Assembly (NCBI GenBank): GCA_021736445.1
Contig: JAIPGA010000001.1
Location: 45,540 to 109,539 of the forward strand
Origin: Synergistales bacterium
GTDB lineage: Bacteria > Synergistota > Synergistia > Synergistales > Aminiphilaceae
Length of the DNA: 64,000 nucleotides
Direction: 5' to 3'
In this document: positions 6,872-14,900 of the stretch, one piece after another
How the letters are laid out: each line of letters opens with the position of its first letter
How positions within the stretch are numbered: position 1 is the stretch's first letter
Made by a program: the position numbers and the translations under genes
The notes under the pieces: generated by a model
Seen by the model: only the letters and a program-made list of their open reading frames with translations
The model's database searches: none
What the model was told of the DNA's origin: nothing

Positions 6872-7621
6872 CTACATCAGATCAATGCCGCATTTGAGAT
6901 TATCGAACCAGTTGAGAAAGGCGGCGACATGCTCTCCCTGCATGACCGCCCCGTGCTGGGGTGCGATCATCTCGACATCAAGCTGACGGACATGACGTAC
7001 CCAGGCCTGGCAGGCCTTCGATGAAGCCATGTAGCGTTTGTGGAATCCCTCCATGAACTGGAGATGCCTGGAGAAATCCCGAACTATCTGATAGCGTTGC
7101 CCTTCCGGGAAGACCGCTGCACCGATGTCCCCGGAAAAGAGGATCCTGGAAACAGGGTCGTAGAGCGAGAACTGTCCTGTGGAGTGGAGGTAGTGAGCCG
7201 GGATGCACTGGAGCCGGGCACCTCCCATGTCGATGGTTCCGCCCTTGTCGGGGATCGGTTTGATTCGTTTCTGGTCGTAGACACCGAAATGCGGGAGAAA
7301 GCGTGTCCAGAGACCGGAGATATGGACTGTGGCCGACTCGGCCATGGAAAGCCAGAGGGTGATGCCCGAGGAGACATCCGGATCCTGGTGGGAATAGAAG
7401 ATATGTTGTACGCTCTTGATGGGGAAGAGTTCGGCCACGTTGGCCAGCACCCGGGGGAAGACATGGGCGCCGCCCGGATCAAGAAGCATCGTGGTATTAT
7501 TCTGGGCGATGATGTATTGGTTTGTCTGAACGGCCGCGGTCTCTTCCTGTTCTTCCCATCCGAGCAGGAAGAATTGGTGTTTGCCATCGGAATAGAGTTT
7601 CTGCGCCTCCGAGATAGACAT
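6872..7621 (-). CDS. ODP-like metallo-beta-lactamase-fold diiron protein (O2/iron sensor candidate)
   Basis: The 249-residue protein has the beta-lactamase fold of flavodiiron proteins but lacks the flavodoxin domain. Visible metal-site motifs are SHQDPDVSSG (an H-x-[ED]-x-D-like motif), the PAHYLHSTGQF histidine region, LFSGDIGAAV and the C-terminal APQHGAV. Family knowledge: ODP proteins of this shape bind diiron and signal oxygen or iron to a soluble chemoreceptor. The gene next door encodes exactly such a receptor, so a sensing role is inferred rather than O2 reduction. ATG 7621 (GAGAGGGG upstream) is chosen because upstream ATGs at 7669 and 7678 overlap a good promoter. Confidence 0.75.
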   Translation of the reverse strand: MSISEAQKLYSDGKHQFFLLGWEEQEETAAVQTNQYIIAQNNTTMLLDPGGAHVFPRVLANVAELFPIKSVQHIFYSHQDPDVSSGITLWLSMAESATVHISGLWTRFLPHFGVYDQKRIKPIPDKGGTIDMGGARLQCIPAHYLHSTGQFSLYDPVSRILFSGDIGAAVFPEGQRYQIVRDFSRHLQFMEGFHKRYMASSKACQAWVRHVRQLDVEMIAPQHGAVMQGEHVAAFLNWFDNLKCGIDLM

Positions 7622-7667
7622 GGTACCAGCCCCTCTCTGGTTCTGCTTGGTCTGTTCCGTATGGCCC

Positions 7668-7696
7668 ATTATGTACATACTTCAATGAAATTGCAA
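7668..7696 (-). promoter_or_regulatory. Promoter of the ODP-chemoreceptor pair
   Basis: Minus-strand TTGCAA (7696-7691) and CATAAT (7673-7668) are 17 bases apart. The element lies between the divergent CHAD gene and the ODP gene and supports the downstream start at 7621. Confidence 0.55.
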
Positions 7697-7733
7697 TGCT
7701 CCAACAGGGAGTCTACAGGAAGGAATGGTCCTG

Positions 7734-8630
7734 ATGCCCTATCGAATTCATCCGTGCAGAGCGGTCGAACAGGAGACACGACGTATCCTGCGTTCAGAGA
7801 CGGACAAGGCTGTCTCTGATCTTGATCAGCAGAACGAGGCGCTGCTGGAGGGTATCCACGAAGCCCGAAAGCGTTTCAAGAAGTGCAGGGCGGTGCTGCG
7901 CCTGGTCCGTCAGGAGATCCCCGCCTGGTACGGATATCTGAACACCCTGTTCCGGGACATCGGACGGGAACTGGCTGGATTCCGGCAGACAGGGGCCCTG
8001 CTGGAGTGCGCCGACACACTTCGGAAGGTCTTCCCGGAAGAGGAGACCCTGCTCCGTGAACTCCGCGGATTCCTGGAGGAACGGAAAAACCGGTATGCCC
8101 TGGACACGGGGGAGATGGAGCGTGCCGCCGGGCGCGCCCGGCACTGTCTGACCTCCGAAAAGGGAAACCTGGACAGTCTGGAGATCCGGCGCAGTGGGTT
8201 CGAGGCCCTCGCTCCGGGACTGATCCGGATCTACCGGCAGGGGCAGTCGCGCAGGAAAACGGCGGAGACCGAGGGGACCGCCACGGCGTACCACGAGTGG
8301 CGGAAGAGCGTGAAATACCACTGGTACCATCTGCAGCTGCTCGAACCGCTGTGGCCGGAGATGATGAAAGGCCATGCCAAAGGGACCAAGGTGCTCTCCG
8401 ACCTTCTCGGCGAAGAACACGATCTCGCCGATCTCCACAGACTCCTGGCTGCCCAGCCGGCGGATTCTTCCAGCTTCACCTTCACAGAGATGCTGGAGAA
8501 TCTCATCAGGAAGCGCCAGACAGATCTCCGGTCGCGGGCACACCTTAGCGGGGCACGGGTCTATGCCGAGAAAAAGAGCAGTCTCAGCACGCGCTTCCAT
8601 GCCTACTGGAGGATCGCCGAGAAGACGTGA
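7734..8630 (+). CDS. CHAD domain protein (polyphosphate-associated)
   Basis: The 298-residue helical protein carries the two halves of a CHAD domain, each with the conserved basic/His helix: HEARKRFKKCRAVLRL near residue 39 and YHEWRKSVKYHWYHLQLL near residue 186. CHAD domains bind inorganic polyphosphate through such Lys/Arg/His-rich surfaces and are found on polyphosphate granules. There is no fused CYTH triphosphatase domain. The window also holds a ppk1-HD-ppx operon 11 kb downstream, so polyphosphate is likely present in this cell. ATG 7734 is favoured over 7725 because AAGGA lies nine bases upstream of it. The gene is divergent from the ODP pair. The 156 bases after it hold no feature I recognise. 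Confidence 0.8.
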   Translation: MPYRIHPCRAVEQETRRILRSETDKAVSDLDQQNEALLEGIHEARKRFKKCRAVLRLVRQEIPAWYGYLNTLFRDIGRELAGFRQTGALLECADTLRKVFPEEETLLRELRGFLEERKNRYALDTGEMERAAGRARHCLTSEKGNLDSLEIRRSGFEALAPGLIRIYRQGQSRRKTAETEGTATAYHEWRKSVKYHWYHLQLLEPLWPEMMKGHAKGTKVLSDLLGEEHDLADLHRLLAAQPADSSSFTFTEMLENLIRKRQTDLRSRAHLSGARVYAEKKSSLSTRFHAYWRIAEKT

Positions 8631-8786
8631 GGGCACTCCGGAAGGGGATTGCCGTTCCCATTGCCTTACCCGCGCATGACGGTCCGGCAAGAAGCACAAG
8701 ACCATGAAGTATGGCCTGCCCCCATCCTTGCCCTGACTGAGTTCTGCAACCCCCTGGCGGCAAGCGGTGACCACAATGAGGTATCT

Positions 8787-9743
8787 CTATAGATCCCGGC
8801 TTCTTCCCTTTCTGTAGGCTCCCTTGAAATACATGTCAAGGATAACGGCTCCCACAAAGACCGTCCCCTTGACCATCTGCTGGAGATAGCTGGAGATCTC
8901 CAGCAGACGGAGCCCGTTGTCGAGAAAACCCATGATCAGAACACCGGTCAGCGTTCCCTGCACCGTTCCGAGGCCCCCGAAGAGGCTTGTCCCGCCGAGG
9001 ACAACCGCAGCGATGACATCCAGTTCGAGGCCCATTCCGATACTGGGCTGGGCGCTCCACAGCCTGCCCACCATCAGCAGACCCGCCAGGCCCGCCGTGG
9101 CCCCGCTGATCGCGTAGACAGCCACGGTGATACGGCCGGTTGGTATCCCGGCGAGGTGCGCCGTTTCCCTGTTGTCACCCACCGCATAGACCCCTGTGCC
9201 GAAGGGGGTCAGCCGGAGGAGCATCCATCCTCCCAGAACAAGGATCAGCATGATGGCCCCCGCAACAGGGAACCCGAAGAGACTCTCCCACCCCGGGGCG
9301 TTGAAAGCCTCCGAAGTGCCTGAAATCGGATACCCCTCAGTCAGCAGAAGCGTCAGGCCGCGGGCTGCCGCCATCATGGCCAGTGTCGCCATAAAGGGGG
9401 GGACATTGCCCCACTGAACCAGCAGTCCCGAAACGGCCCCGCAGGAGGCGCCGGCGAGGATGGCGATCCCCCAGGCAACGGGCCACGGGAGGCCCGCATG
9501 GACGTTCAGCCATGCGCCCACCGCCCCGGCAAGGGCAACGACACTGCCCACGGAAAGGTCGATACCGGCGGTGAGGATGACGAATGTCATCCCCACCGCG
9601 CAGACCCCGATCACAGCGGACTGGCCGATGACATTGGTGATGTTCGACGGTTCCAGCACCCTGGGATAGCTTGCCCCGAGGAGGGCCAGCAACGCACCGA
9701 GGACGAAGAAGCTGCCGTAGCGTTGCCACTTAGTCCCCCGCAT
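8787..9743 (-). CDS. ABC sugar transporter permease (RbsC-like), leftward arm
   Basis: The 318-residue inner-membrane permease belongs to the BPD_transp_2/RbsC family. It has about 8-10 transmembrane helices, with the family motifs GMTFVILTAGIDLSVGSVVALAGA in the first third and AVVLGGTSLFGGLGTVQGTLTGVLIMGFLDNGL near the end; the EAA-like loop contacts the ATPase. ATG 9743 overlaps the last codons of the ATPase gene, so the two are translationally coupled. It is a different sequence from the second RbsC-like permease at 12764, so the transporter may be a permease heterodimer or the two arms may serve different substrates. Confidence 0.9.
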   Translation of the reverse strand: MRGTKWQRYGSFFVLGALLALLGASYPRVLEPSNITNVIGQSAVIGVCAVGMTFVILTAGIDLSVGSVVALAGAVGAWLNVHAGLPWPVAWGIAILAGASCGAVSGLLVQWGNVPPFMATLAMMAAARGLTLLLTEGYPISGTSEAFNAPGWESLFGFPVAGAIMLILVLGGWMLLRLTPFGTGVYAVGDNRETAHLAGIPTGRITVAVYAISGATAGLAGLLMVGRLWSAQPSIGMGLELDVIAAVVLGGTSLFGGLGTVQGTLTGVLIMGFLDNGLRLLEISSYLQQMVKGTVFVGAVILDMYFKGAYRKGRSRDL

Positions 9744-11244
9744 TGGTTTCACCCCCTGCCGCCACCCACATGACAGACTCGCCTGCGGTTTCCTCGCCGG
9801 CGAACTCGCCGGCGACAGTGCCCTGCCGCATGACAACGATCCTGTCGCTCATCCCCAGGATTTCGGGAAGCTCCGAGGAGATCATGATGATCGCCATGCC
9901 CCGATGGGTCAATCGGTTCATCAACTCGTGGATCTCCGCTTTCGCCCCGATATCGATGCCTCTGGTCGGTTCGTCGAGAATCAGTATGGTCGGCGTCACA
10001 CTCAGTCCCTTGGCGATCACCACCTTTTGCTGATTGCCTCCGGAGAGACTGGAGATCTCCTGGGATAGGTCGGCATACCGCACATTGAGCCTGTCCGCCA
10101 ATTGCTCCGCTTCTTGTCGTTGCGCGGATCGATTGATGAAAAAACCGCCGAAACGGCGTTCGATGAGCTGGAGGAGCGTGATGTTGGTGTCCACGGCCCG
10201 GTTCAGGAAGAGCCCCTGACGTTTTCGGTCTTCGGGGATGAGGACCAGACCGTGATGGAGGGCGTCGGCGGGTTTGCGGATGGCTACCTGCCGGCCCTGT
10301 ACGGAGATACGGCCCTCCTGAAAGGGATCCAGACCGAAGAGACAGCGGGCCGTTTCGCTCCTCCCGCTGCCGACCAGGCCCGACAGGCCGAGGATCTCGC
10401 CCGTCCTGACCTGGAAGGAGACGTCGTGGAGCGCCCCCTCCCGGCTGAGACCGCTGACCTTGAGAGCCACCGGACCCGGAGGCGGGGCTTCCCGGGGAAA
10501 GATGGTGTCCACGTTCCGGCCAACCATGAGACGTACAATACGTTTCCGATCGAATTCCCGAAGGGGTCCGCCGCCGACAAAGGCGCCATCCCGCAGGATG
10601 CTCACCGTATCGGCCACCCGGAACACCTCCTCAAGCCGATGGGAGATATAGATGACGCCCACCCCGTGATCACGCAGATCTTCGATCAGCCGAAAGAGGA
10701 CCTCCGTTTCCCCTGTGGAGAGACTCGAGGTCGGTTCATCCATGGCCAGCACCCTGACGTCGCGGGCAAGGGACTTCGCTATTTCCACCAACTGCTGTTC
10801 GCCGGTGGTCAGCGTCGCTACCTGTCGCTCCACGTCAATCGATGTGTGCAGACTCTCAAGGATGCGCTTCGCTTCGGCACGCATTGCTTTCCGCTGGAGG
10901 AAGGGCCCCCGTGTGGGTTCGTGGCCGAGGAATATGTTTTCCGCCACCGAGAGATGGGGGGCGAGGCTGAGCTCCTGATGGATGACGGCGATCCCCGCAT
11001 TCTGGGCTTCCCGGGGTGCGTGCCAGCTGATATGTTCTCCCATAAAGCGGAGCTCGCCCTCGTCCGGTGCGTGGACCCCCGACAGGATCTTGATGAGCGT
11101 TGATTTCCCGGCACCGTTTTCTCCCACAAGAGCGTGGACCTCCCCTTCCTGCACAGAGAAGCCTACCCCCTTGAGGGCGTGAACACCTGGGAATGATTTG
11201 TGTATCCCCCGGACATCCAGAAGTGTGTCCAAATCCTTCACCAC
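9730..11244 (-). CDS. Sugar ABC transporter ATP-binding protein (RbsA/MglA-like)
   Basis: The 504-residue protein contains two ABC domains in tandem, as in RbsA, MglA and XylG. Domain 1 has Walker A GENGAGKST near residue 41 and signature LTTGEQQLVEIAKSL with Walker B VLAMDEPTSSL. Domain 2 has the usual degenerate Walker A (GLVGSGRSE), signature SSLSGGNQQKVVIAKGL and Walker B ILILDEPTRGIDIGAK. It powers uptake of a monosaccharide, most likely ribose given the neighbouring rbsK and rbsD. The start is GTG 11244; GTG 11241 directly follows and cannot be excluded. It is cotranscribed with the downstream permease. Confidence 0.9.
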   Translation of the reverse strand: MVKDLDTLLDVRGIHKSFPGVHALKGVGFSVQEGEVHALVGENGAGKSTLIKILSGVHAPDEGELRFMGEHISWHAPREAQNAGIAVIHQELSLAPHLSVAENIFLGHEPTRGPFLQRKAMRAEAKRILESLHTSIDVERQVATLTTGEQQLVEIAKSLARDVRVLAMDEPTSSLSTGETEVLFRLIEDLRDHGVGVIYISHRLEEVFRVADTVSILRDGAFVGGGPLREFDRKRIVRLMVGRNVDTIFPREAPPPGPVALKVSGLSREGALHDVSFQVRTGEILGLSGLVGSGRSETARCLFGLDPFQEGRISVQGRQVAIRKPADALHHGLVLIPEDRKRQGLFLNRAVDTNITLLQLIERRFGGFFINRSAQRQEAEQLADRLNVRYADLSQEISSLSGGNQQKVVIAKGLSVTPTILILDEPTRGIDIGAKAEIHELMNRLTHRGMAIIMISSELPEILGMSDRIVVMRQGTVAGEFAGEETAGESVMWVAAGGETNAGD

Positions 11245-11248
11245 CTAT

Positions 11249-11320
11249 TTGAACTTGGGGCGAAACGTGGCATACTTTAACGTACCTGTGTAGTATACCC
11301 TGCCTTTCAGGTGGAAACAA
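11249..11320. promoter_or_regulatory. Divergent promoter region of the two ribose arms
   Basis: On the minus strand TTGTTT (11320-11315), a 17-base spacer and TATACT (11297-11292) form a promoter for the ATPase-permease arm. On the plus strand TTGAAC (11249-11254), a 16-base spacer and CATACT (11271-11276) form a weaker promoter toward rbsK. The two face each other and overlap, so transcription of one arm could interfere with the other. No clear LacI-type palindrome was found. Confidence 0.45.
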
Positions 11321-11389
11321 AGCCTGTGCGGCCCGTCTCAGCCCGGGGAAGCGATGGGTTCCCTATCTTGCTGTCTGGAGGCGACCCCT

Positions 11390-12316
11390 GTGGTACGAAC
11401 AGCTGTAGTAGGTTCGGTGAATATGGATTTGATAATCGAAGCGGAACGTCTGCCTCAGCCTGGTGAAACACTCACAGGAGGCGTGTTCCGGACAGCCGGC
11501 GGCGGCAAGGGAGCCAATCAAGCCGTGGGAACAGCCCGGATGGGTGCACAGACCTCGCTGATAGGTGCGGTTGGCGACGACCGATTTGGTCATGCCATGC
11601 AGGCTGCTCTAACAGCCGAAGGCATCGACTGCAGCGCCTTACTGCAGCGGGAAGACACCGCCACCGGGGTGGCCTGCATCAGCCTCCTTCCCGGGGGGGA
11701 GAATGCTATCCTTGTTGCTCCCGGCGCCAACGGAACGGTGACCGAGGCGGATGCCAGAAGGTGCAGGGCATCCATCAGCAGGACGGATGTCATGCTGACC
11801 CAGCTTGAGCTCCCTGTTCCCACCGTGGTTGAGGCCTTGCGTGTTGCCAGGGAAACGGGTGTGCCCACCCTTTTCGACCCGGCTCCAGCCGAAAGACTGC
11901 CGGACGAGATCTGGCGTTTCGTCTCCATAGCTGTTCCCAACAGGCTTGAACTTGCAACGTATACCGGTTTCGACGACCCCGAGAGGGGTGCGCGCACGCT
12001 GCGGCAAAAGGGGGCGGGAACCGTTATCGTAACCCTCGGGGCTGATGGAGCGCTCTATTGCAGTGGGGAAACCCTTCGTCATTTCCAGGCATTCCATATC
12101 GATCCTGTCGATTCCACCGCTGCAGGCGATGCCTTTTCCGCTGCCCTCGCCGTGTCGATTGCAGAAGGAGCGGCCCATGACGATGCTATCCGGTATGCCC
12201 AGGCTGCGGGGGCCCTGACCTGCCGGCGCTTCGGGGCGCAGCCCAGCCTCCCCGGCCGTGCACAAATTGAGGCATTCCTCGGAAAACAAAAAGGGAGAAC
12301 CACAAAAAGGGGATAG
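11390..12316 (+). CDS. rbsK: Ribokinase
   Basis: The 308-residue PfkB-family kinase phosphorylates D-ribose to ribose 5-phosphate in the cytosol. It has the N-terminal VVGSVNMDLI strand, the substrate-binding TAGGGKGANQAVGTARMGA motif near residue 37, and the C-terminal DSTAAGDAFSAAL anion-hole/catalytic-Asp signature, in which the GD aspartate is the general base. GTG 11390 is chosen: GGAGGCG lies seven bases upstream and the length then matches E. coli RbsK (309). It is first in a rightward run with rbsD, a permease and the binding protein. Confidence 0.9.
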   Translation: MVRTAVVGSVNMDLIIEAERLPQPGETLTGGVFRTAGGGKGANQAVGTARMGAQTSLIGAVGDDRFGHAMQAALTAEGIDCSALLQREDTATGVACISLLPGGENAILVAPGANGTVTEADARRCRASISRTDVMLTQLELPVPTVVEALRVARETGVPTLFDPAPAERLPDEIWRFVSIAVPNRLELATYTGFDDPERGARTLRQKGAGTVIVTLGADGALYCSGETLRHFQAFHIDPVDSTAAGDAFSAALAVSIAEGAAHDDAIRYAQAAGALTCRRFGAQPSLPGRAQIEAFLGKQKGRTTKRG

Positions 12317-12372
12317 AGAATGGCTTGTCGTTACACTGTTTCTGCGCTAGACTTTTATCCGGGAGGGTTTGG

Positions 12373-12762
12373 ATGAAACGAGACGGGGTACTCCATCCGG
12401 CGTTGAGCTATCAGATCGCTTCCCTTGGCCACGGAGACGGATTCGCGATTGTCGATGCGGGGATGCCTGTTCCTTTAGGCGTTTATAGGGTCGATCTGGG
12501 GTACGCACATGGGCGCCCTCCCTTCTTTGATGTGCTGGATGTGCTGCTTTCCAGCACGGTTGTCGAAAAGGCCTTCTGGGCGGAGGAAGCCCCCTTCGGA
12601 ACGGATGAGATGATACGTGGAAAGCTCGCCGCCTCATGTGCGGTGTCGGTGGTTCCCCATGAAGAACTGAAAGGGATGCTCGGTTCCCTTCGTTTTGTGG
12701 TGCGGACCGGCGAATGCACCCCCTATTCCAACATCGTCTTGCAGTCAGGGGTCTCTTTCTGA
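12373..12762 (+). CDS. rbsD: D-ribose pyranase
   Basis: The 129-residue protein matches the RbsD/FucU mutarotase fold in length and motifs: N-terminal LHPALSYQIASLGHGDGFAIVDAGMPVP, which contains the catalytic His of the GHGD turn, and the C-terminal ECTPYSNIVLQSGVSF that ends the family. It interconverts ribopyranose and ribofuranose so that ribokinase gets its substrate. ATG 12373 has GGGAGGG upstream. The stop at 12760-12762 is one base from the next start, so translational coupling is likely. Its presence is the main reason for calling the system ribose-specific. Confidence 0.88.
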   Translation: MKRDGVLHPALSYQIASLGHGDGFAIVDAGMPVPLGVYRVDLGYAHGRPPFFDVLDVLLSSTVVEKAFWAEEAPFGTDEMIRGKLAASCAVSVVPHEELKGMLGSLRFVVRTGECTPYSNIVLQSGVSF

Positions 12763-12763
12763 G

Positions 12764-13735
12764 ATGGCTGGAGCAAAAGACAGAAGGCACGCTGGCCTGC
12801 CGCGTGCCTATGTGATCCTGGTAACCGTCATCATGGGGCTCTGTGGACTGCTCACGGTTCTTGAGCCCCGTTTCCTCACCGGGGAGAACCTGATCAACAT
12901 CCTGCGGCAATCCTCGATCATCGGAGTGGTCGCGCTGGGGATGACCTGCGTGATCCTCGTGCGTGGAATCGATCTCTCCGTTGGGAGTACGCTTGCTCTC
13001 TCTTCGCTCATCGCCGCTTCGGCCGTTCAGGCCGGTGTCCCCTGGATAGGGGGGTGGTTCCTTGCGCTGGCTGTCGGTGCGATCTGCGGGGGAATCAGCG
13101 GAGGCGTCGTCGCCTGGCTTGGCGTCCCCCCTTTTATCGTAACGCTTGGAATGATGGGGACCGCCCGGGGCGCCGCTTTATTGTATACGGGAGGAGCGCC
13201 GATCAGCGGTTTCCCCGCTTCCTTCCGGGTTCTCGGTACCGGATGGATCGCGGCGATTCCGGTCCCTATCGTGGTTTTCCTGTGTGTGTACGCCGTGCTG
13301 CATATCCTGCTCGAGCACTCTCTGTGGGGTGAACAGATCCGGTCGATAGGTTCCAATCCCGTTGCCGCATGGGGAACGGGGATGAACGTCCCCCTGTACA
13401 CAACCTCGGTGTTTGCGCTTAGCGGCATGCTCTCGGCTCTGGCCGGTCTTGTCCTGCTGGGACGTCTTGACGCGGCACAGCCGACAGCAGGAGCAGGCTA
13501 CGAATTCGGAGCCATTGCCGCGGTTGTCCTGGGAGGAACCCAGTTTTCCGGGGGGAAGGGTACGCTTCTCGGTACGGTGATGGGAGTCCTGATCATGGGT
13601 ATTGTCTCGAACGGAATCAATATTTTGAATATCAACCCCTTTTATGAGCAGGTGGTCAGGGGGATGGTGATCGCACTGGCCCTGATCGCCTACGGACGCC
13701 TCGGAGGAAGCCCGGCGGGGAACTCCCCCTACTGA
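12764..13735 (+). CDS. ABC sugar transporter permease (RbsC-like), rightward arm
   Basis: The 323-residue RbsC-family permease has the motif GMTCVILVRGIDLSVGSTLALSSL and the C-terminal AVVLGGTQFSGGKGTLLGTVMGVLIMGIVSNGINI. About ten hydrophobic helices are visible. It starts one base after the rbsD stop. Only one ATPase gene (9730-11244) is present in the locus, so this permease must use that divergent ATPase or a distant one. With the leftward permease it may form a heterodimeric channel. Confidence 0.9.
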   Translation: MAGAKDRRHAGLPRAYVILVTVIMGLCGLLTVLEPRFLTGENLINILRQSSIIGVVALGMTCVILVRGIDLSVGSTLALSSLIAASAVQAGVPWIGGWFLALAVGAICGGISGGVVAWLGVPPFIVTLGMMGTARGAALLYTGGAPISGFPASFRVLGTGWIAAIPVPIVVFLCVYAVLHILLEHSLWGEQIRSIGSNPVAAWGTGMNVPLYTTSVFALSGMLSALAGLVLLGRLDAAQPTAGAGYEFGAIAAVVLGGTQFSGGKGTLLGTVMGVLIMGIVSNGINILNINPFYEQVVRGMVIALALIAYGRLGGSPAGNSPY

Positions 13736-13772
13736 ATACAGTAGGGGAAACCATACATGGAGGTGTTATGCC

Positions 13773-14663
13773 GTGAAATGGAAAGGGTTGTTACTTGCGG
13801 TTGTGACAGCTGTGGCGCTTGTTGCGGCACCGATTCTGGTCGAAGCGTCACAGACATTGGGGTTGGTGGTTTCCACGCTGAACAATCCCTTTTTCGTTAC
13901 GCTCAAGGAAGGAGCGGTACAGGCGTCCGAGGGGCATGATGCAGAGCTTGTGGTATACGATGCTCAGGACGACTCGGCCAAGATGGCCTCGGCCATGGAG
14001 GATCTGATCCAGAAGGACGTCGATGCAATCCTGGTGAATCCCACCGATGCAAACGCTGTGGTGCCCTCTATCCTCAAGGCCAACAGAGCCGGCATCCCTG
14101 TCTTTACGATTGACCGGGGCGCCGAAGGCGGCAAGGTGGTCTGCCACATCGCCAGCGACAACGGTGCCGGCGGAAAGATGGCCGGAAAGTACCTGGCCGA
14201 GCAGATCGGCGGAAGCGGCAAGGTGGTGGAGCTGGTCGGCATTCCGGGCACCTCGGCGGCACGGGACCGCGGTAAAGGGTTTCACGACGCCATGGACCAG
14301 TATCCCGACATCGAGCTCGTGGCCTCCCAGGCGGGTGACTTCAACCGCGACAAGGGAATGACGGTCTTCGAAAATATCCTTCAGGCCCAGCCGGAGATCG
14401 ATGGTGTTTTCGCCCACAACGACGAAATGGTGCTTGGCGCCATCGCCGCCGCCGAAGCGGCGGGAAGAGAGGGGATCGTCTTTGTCGGCTTCGATGCCGT
14501 CGATGATGCGGTTGAGGCGGTCGAGGCGGGGAAGCTGGCCGCCACTGTGGCACAGCAACCTGCGAAGATGGGCTCCATGGGTGTCGACAATGCCGTGAAG
14601 TATCTCAAAGGACAGGATATCCCAGGGAATATACCCGTTCCTCTGAAGTTGATCACCCAGTAA
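13773..14663 (+). CDS. rbsB: Periplasmic ribose-binding protein (RbsB-like)
   Basis: The 296-residue type I periplasmic binding protein has a signal peptide (MKWKGLLLAVVTAVALVAAPILVEA), then SQTLGLVVSTLNNPFFVTLKEGA, the hallmark first strand of RbsB-like proteins. DAILVNPTDANAVVPSILKANRAGIPVFTIDR and FAHNDEMVLGAIAAAEAAGREGIVFVGFDA mark the hinge and sugar pocket. The start is GTG 13773 with GGAGGTG nearby. It captures the sugar for the RbsC-like permeases and is last in its operon, followed by a strong hairpin. Confidence 0.9.
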   Translation: MKWKGLLLAVVTAVALVAAPILVEASQTLGLVVSTLNNPFFVTLKEGAVQASEGHDAELVVYDAQDDSAKMASAMEDLIQKDVDAILVNPTDANAVVPSILKANRAGIPVFTIDRGAEGGKVVCHIASDNGAGGKMAGKYLAEQIGGSGKVVELVGIPGTSAARDRGKGFHDAMDQYPDIELVASQAGDFNRDKGMTVFENILQAQPEIDGVFAHNDEMVLGAIAAAEAAGREGIVFVGFDAVDDAVEAVEAGKLAATVAQQPAKMGSMGVDNAVKYLKGQDIPGNIPVPLKLITQ

Positions 14664-14681
14664 CGGTGGGCACACAGCGGT

Positions 14682-14716
14682 CCGAGGGAGGGACCTTCCT
14701 GAGGTCCCTCCCTCGG
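14682..14716 (+). terminator. Terminator hairpin of the rbsKD-permease-rbsB operon
   Basis: CCGAGGGAGGGACCT (14682-14696) pairs perfectly with AGGTCCCTCCCTCGG (14702-14716), loop TCCTG. The stem is very stable, but there is no T tract behind it. Confidence 0.65.
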
Positions 14717-14818
14717 CCGTCGTCATTCTGAGTTCCACGCCCGTCGTGGTACACTGTACGAAAGTGTTTGGACCCGGGTGTGATCACGTCTTCCTTCTTG
14801 GTCACGCTGCGGCATGCA

Positions 14819-14853
14819 ATGTGCCGCCCAGGGTACGGCACATGCAGTATAAT
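14819..14853 (+). promoter_or_regulatory. Promoter with overlapping palindrome for the REC-GGDEF gene
   Basis: TATAAT at 14848-14853 is a perfect -10 box, but the -35 region lacks a consensus. In its place is the inverted repeat ATGTGCCG (14819-14826) / CGGCACAT (14836-14843) with a 9-base spacer, ending just before the -10. That is the expected place for an activator or repressor dimer. Confidence 0.5.
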
Positions 14854-14900
14854 GTCCGTGGCTTCCCGTAGAATTCCGGAGAGAAAATCGAGGTGGGACA

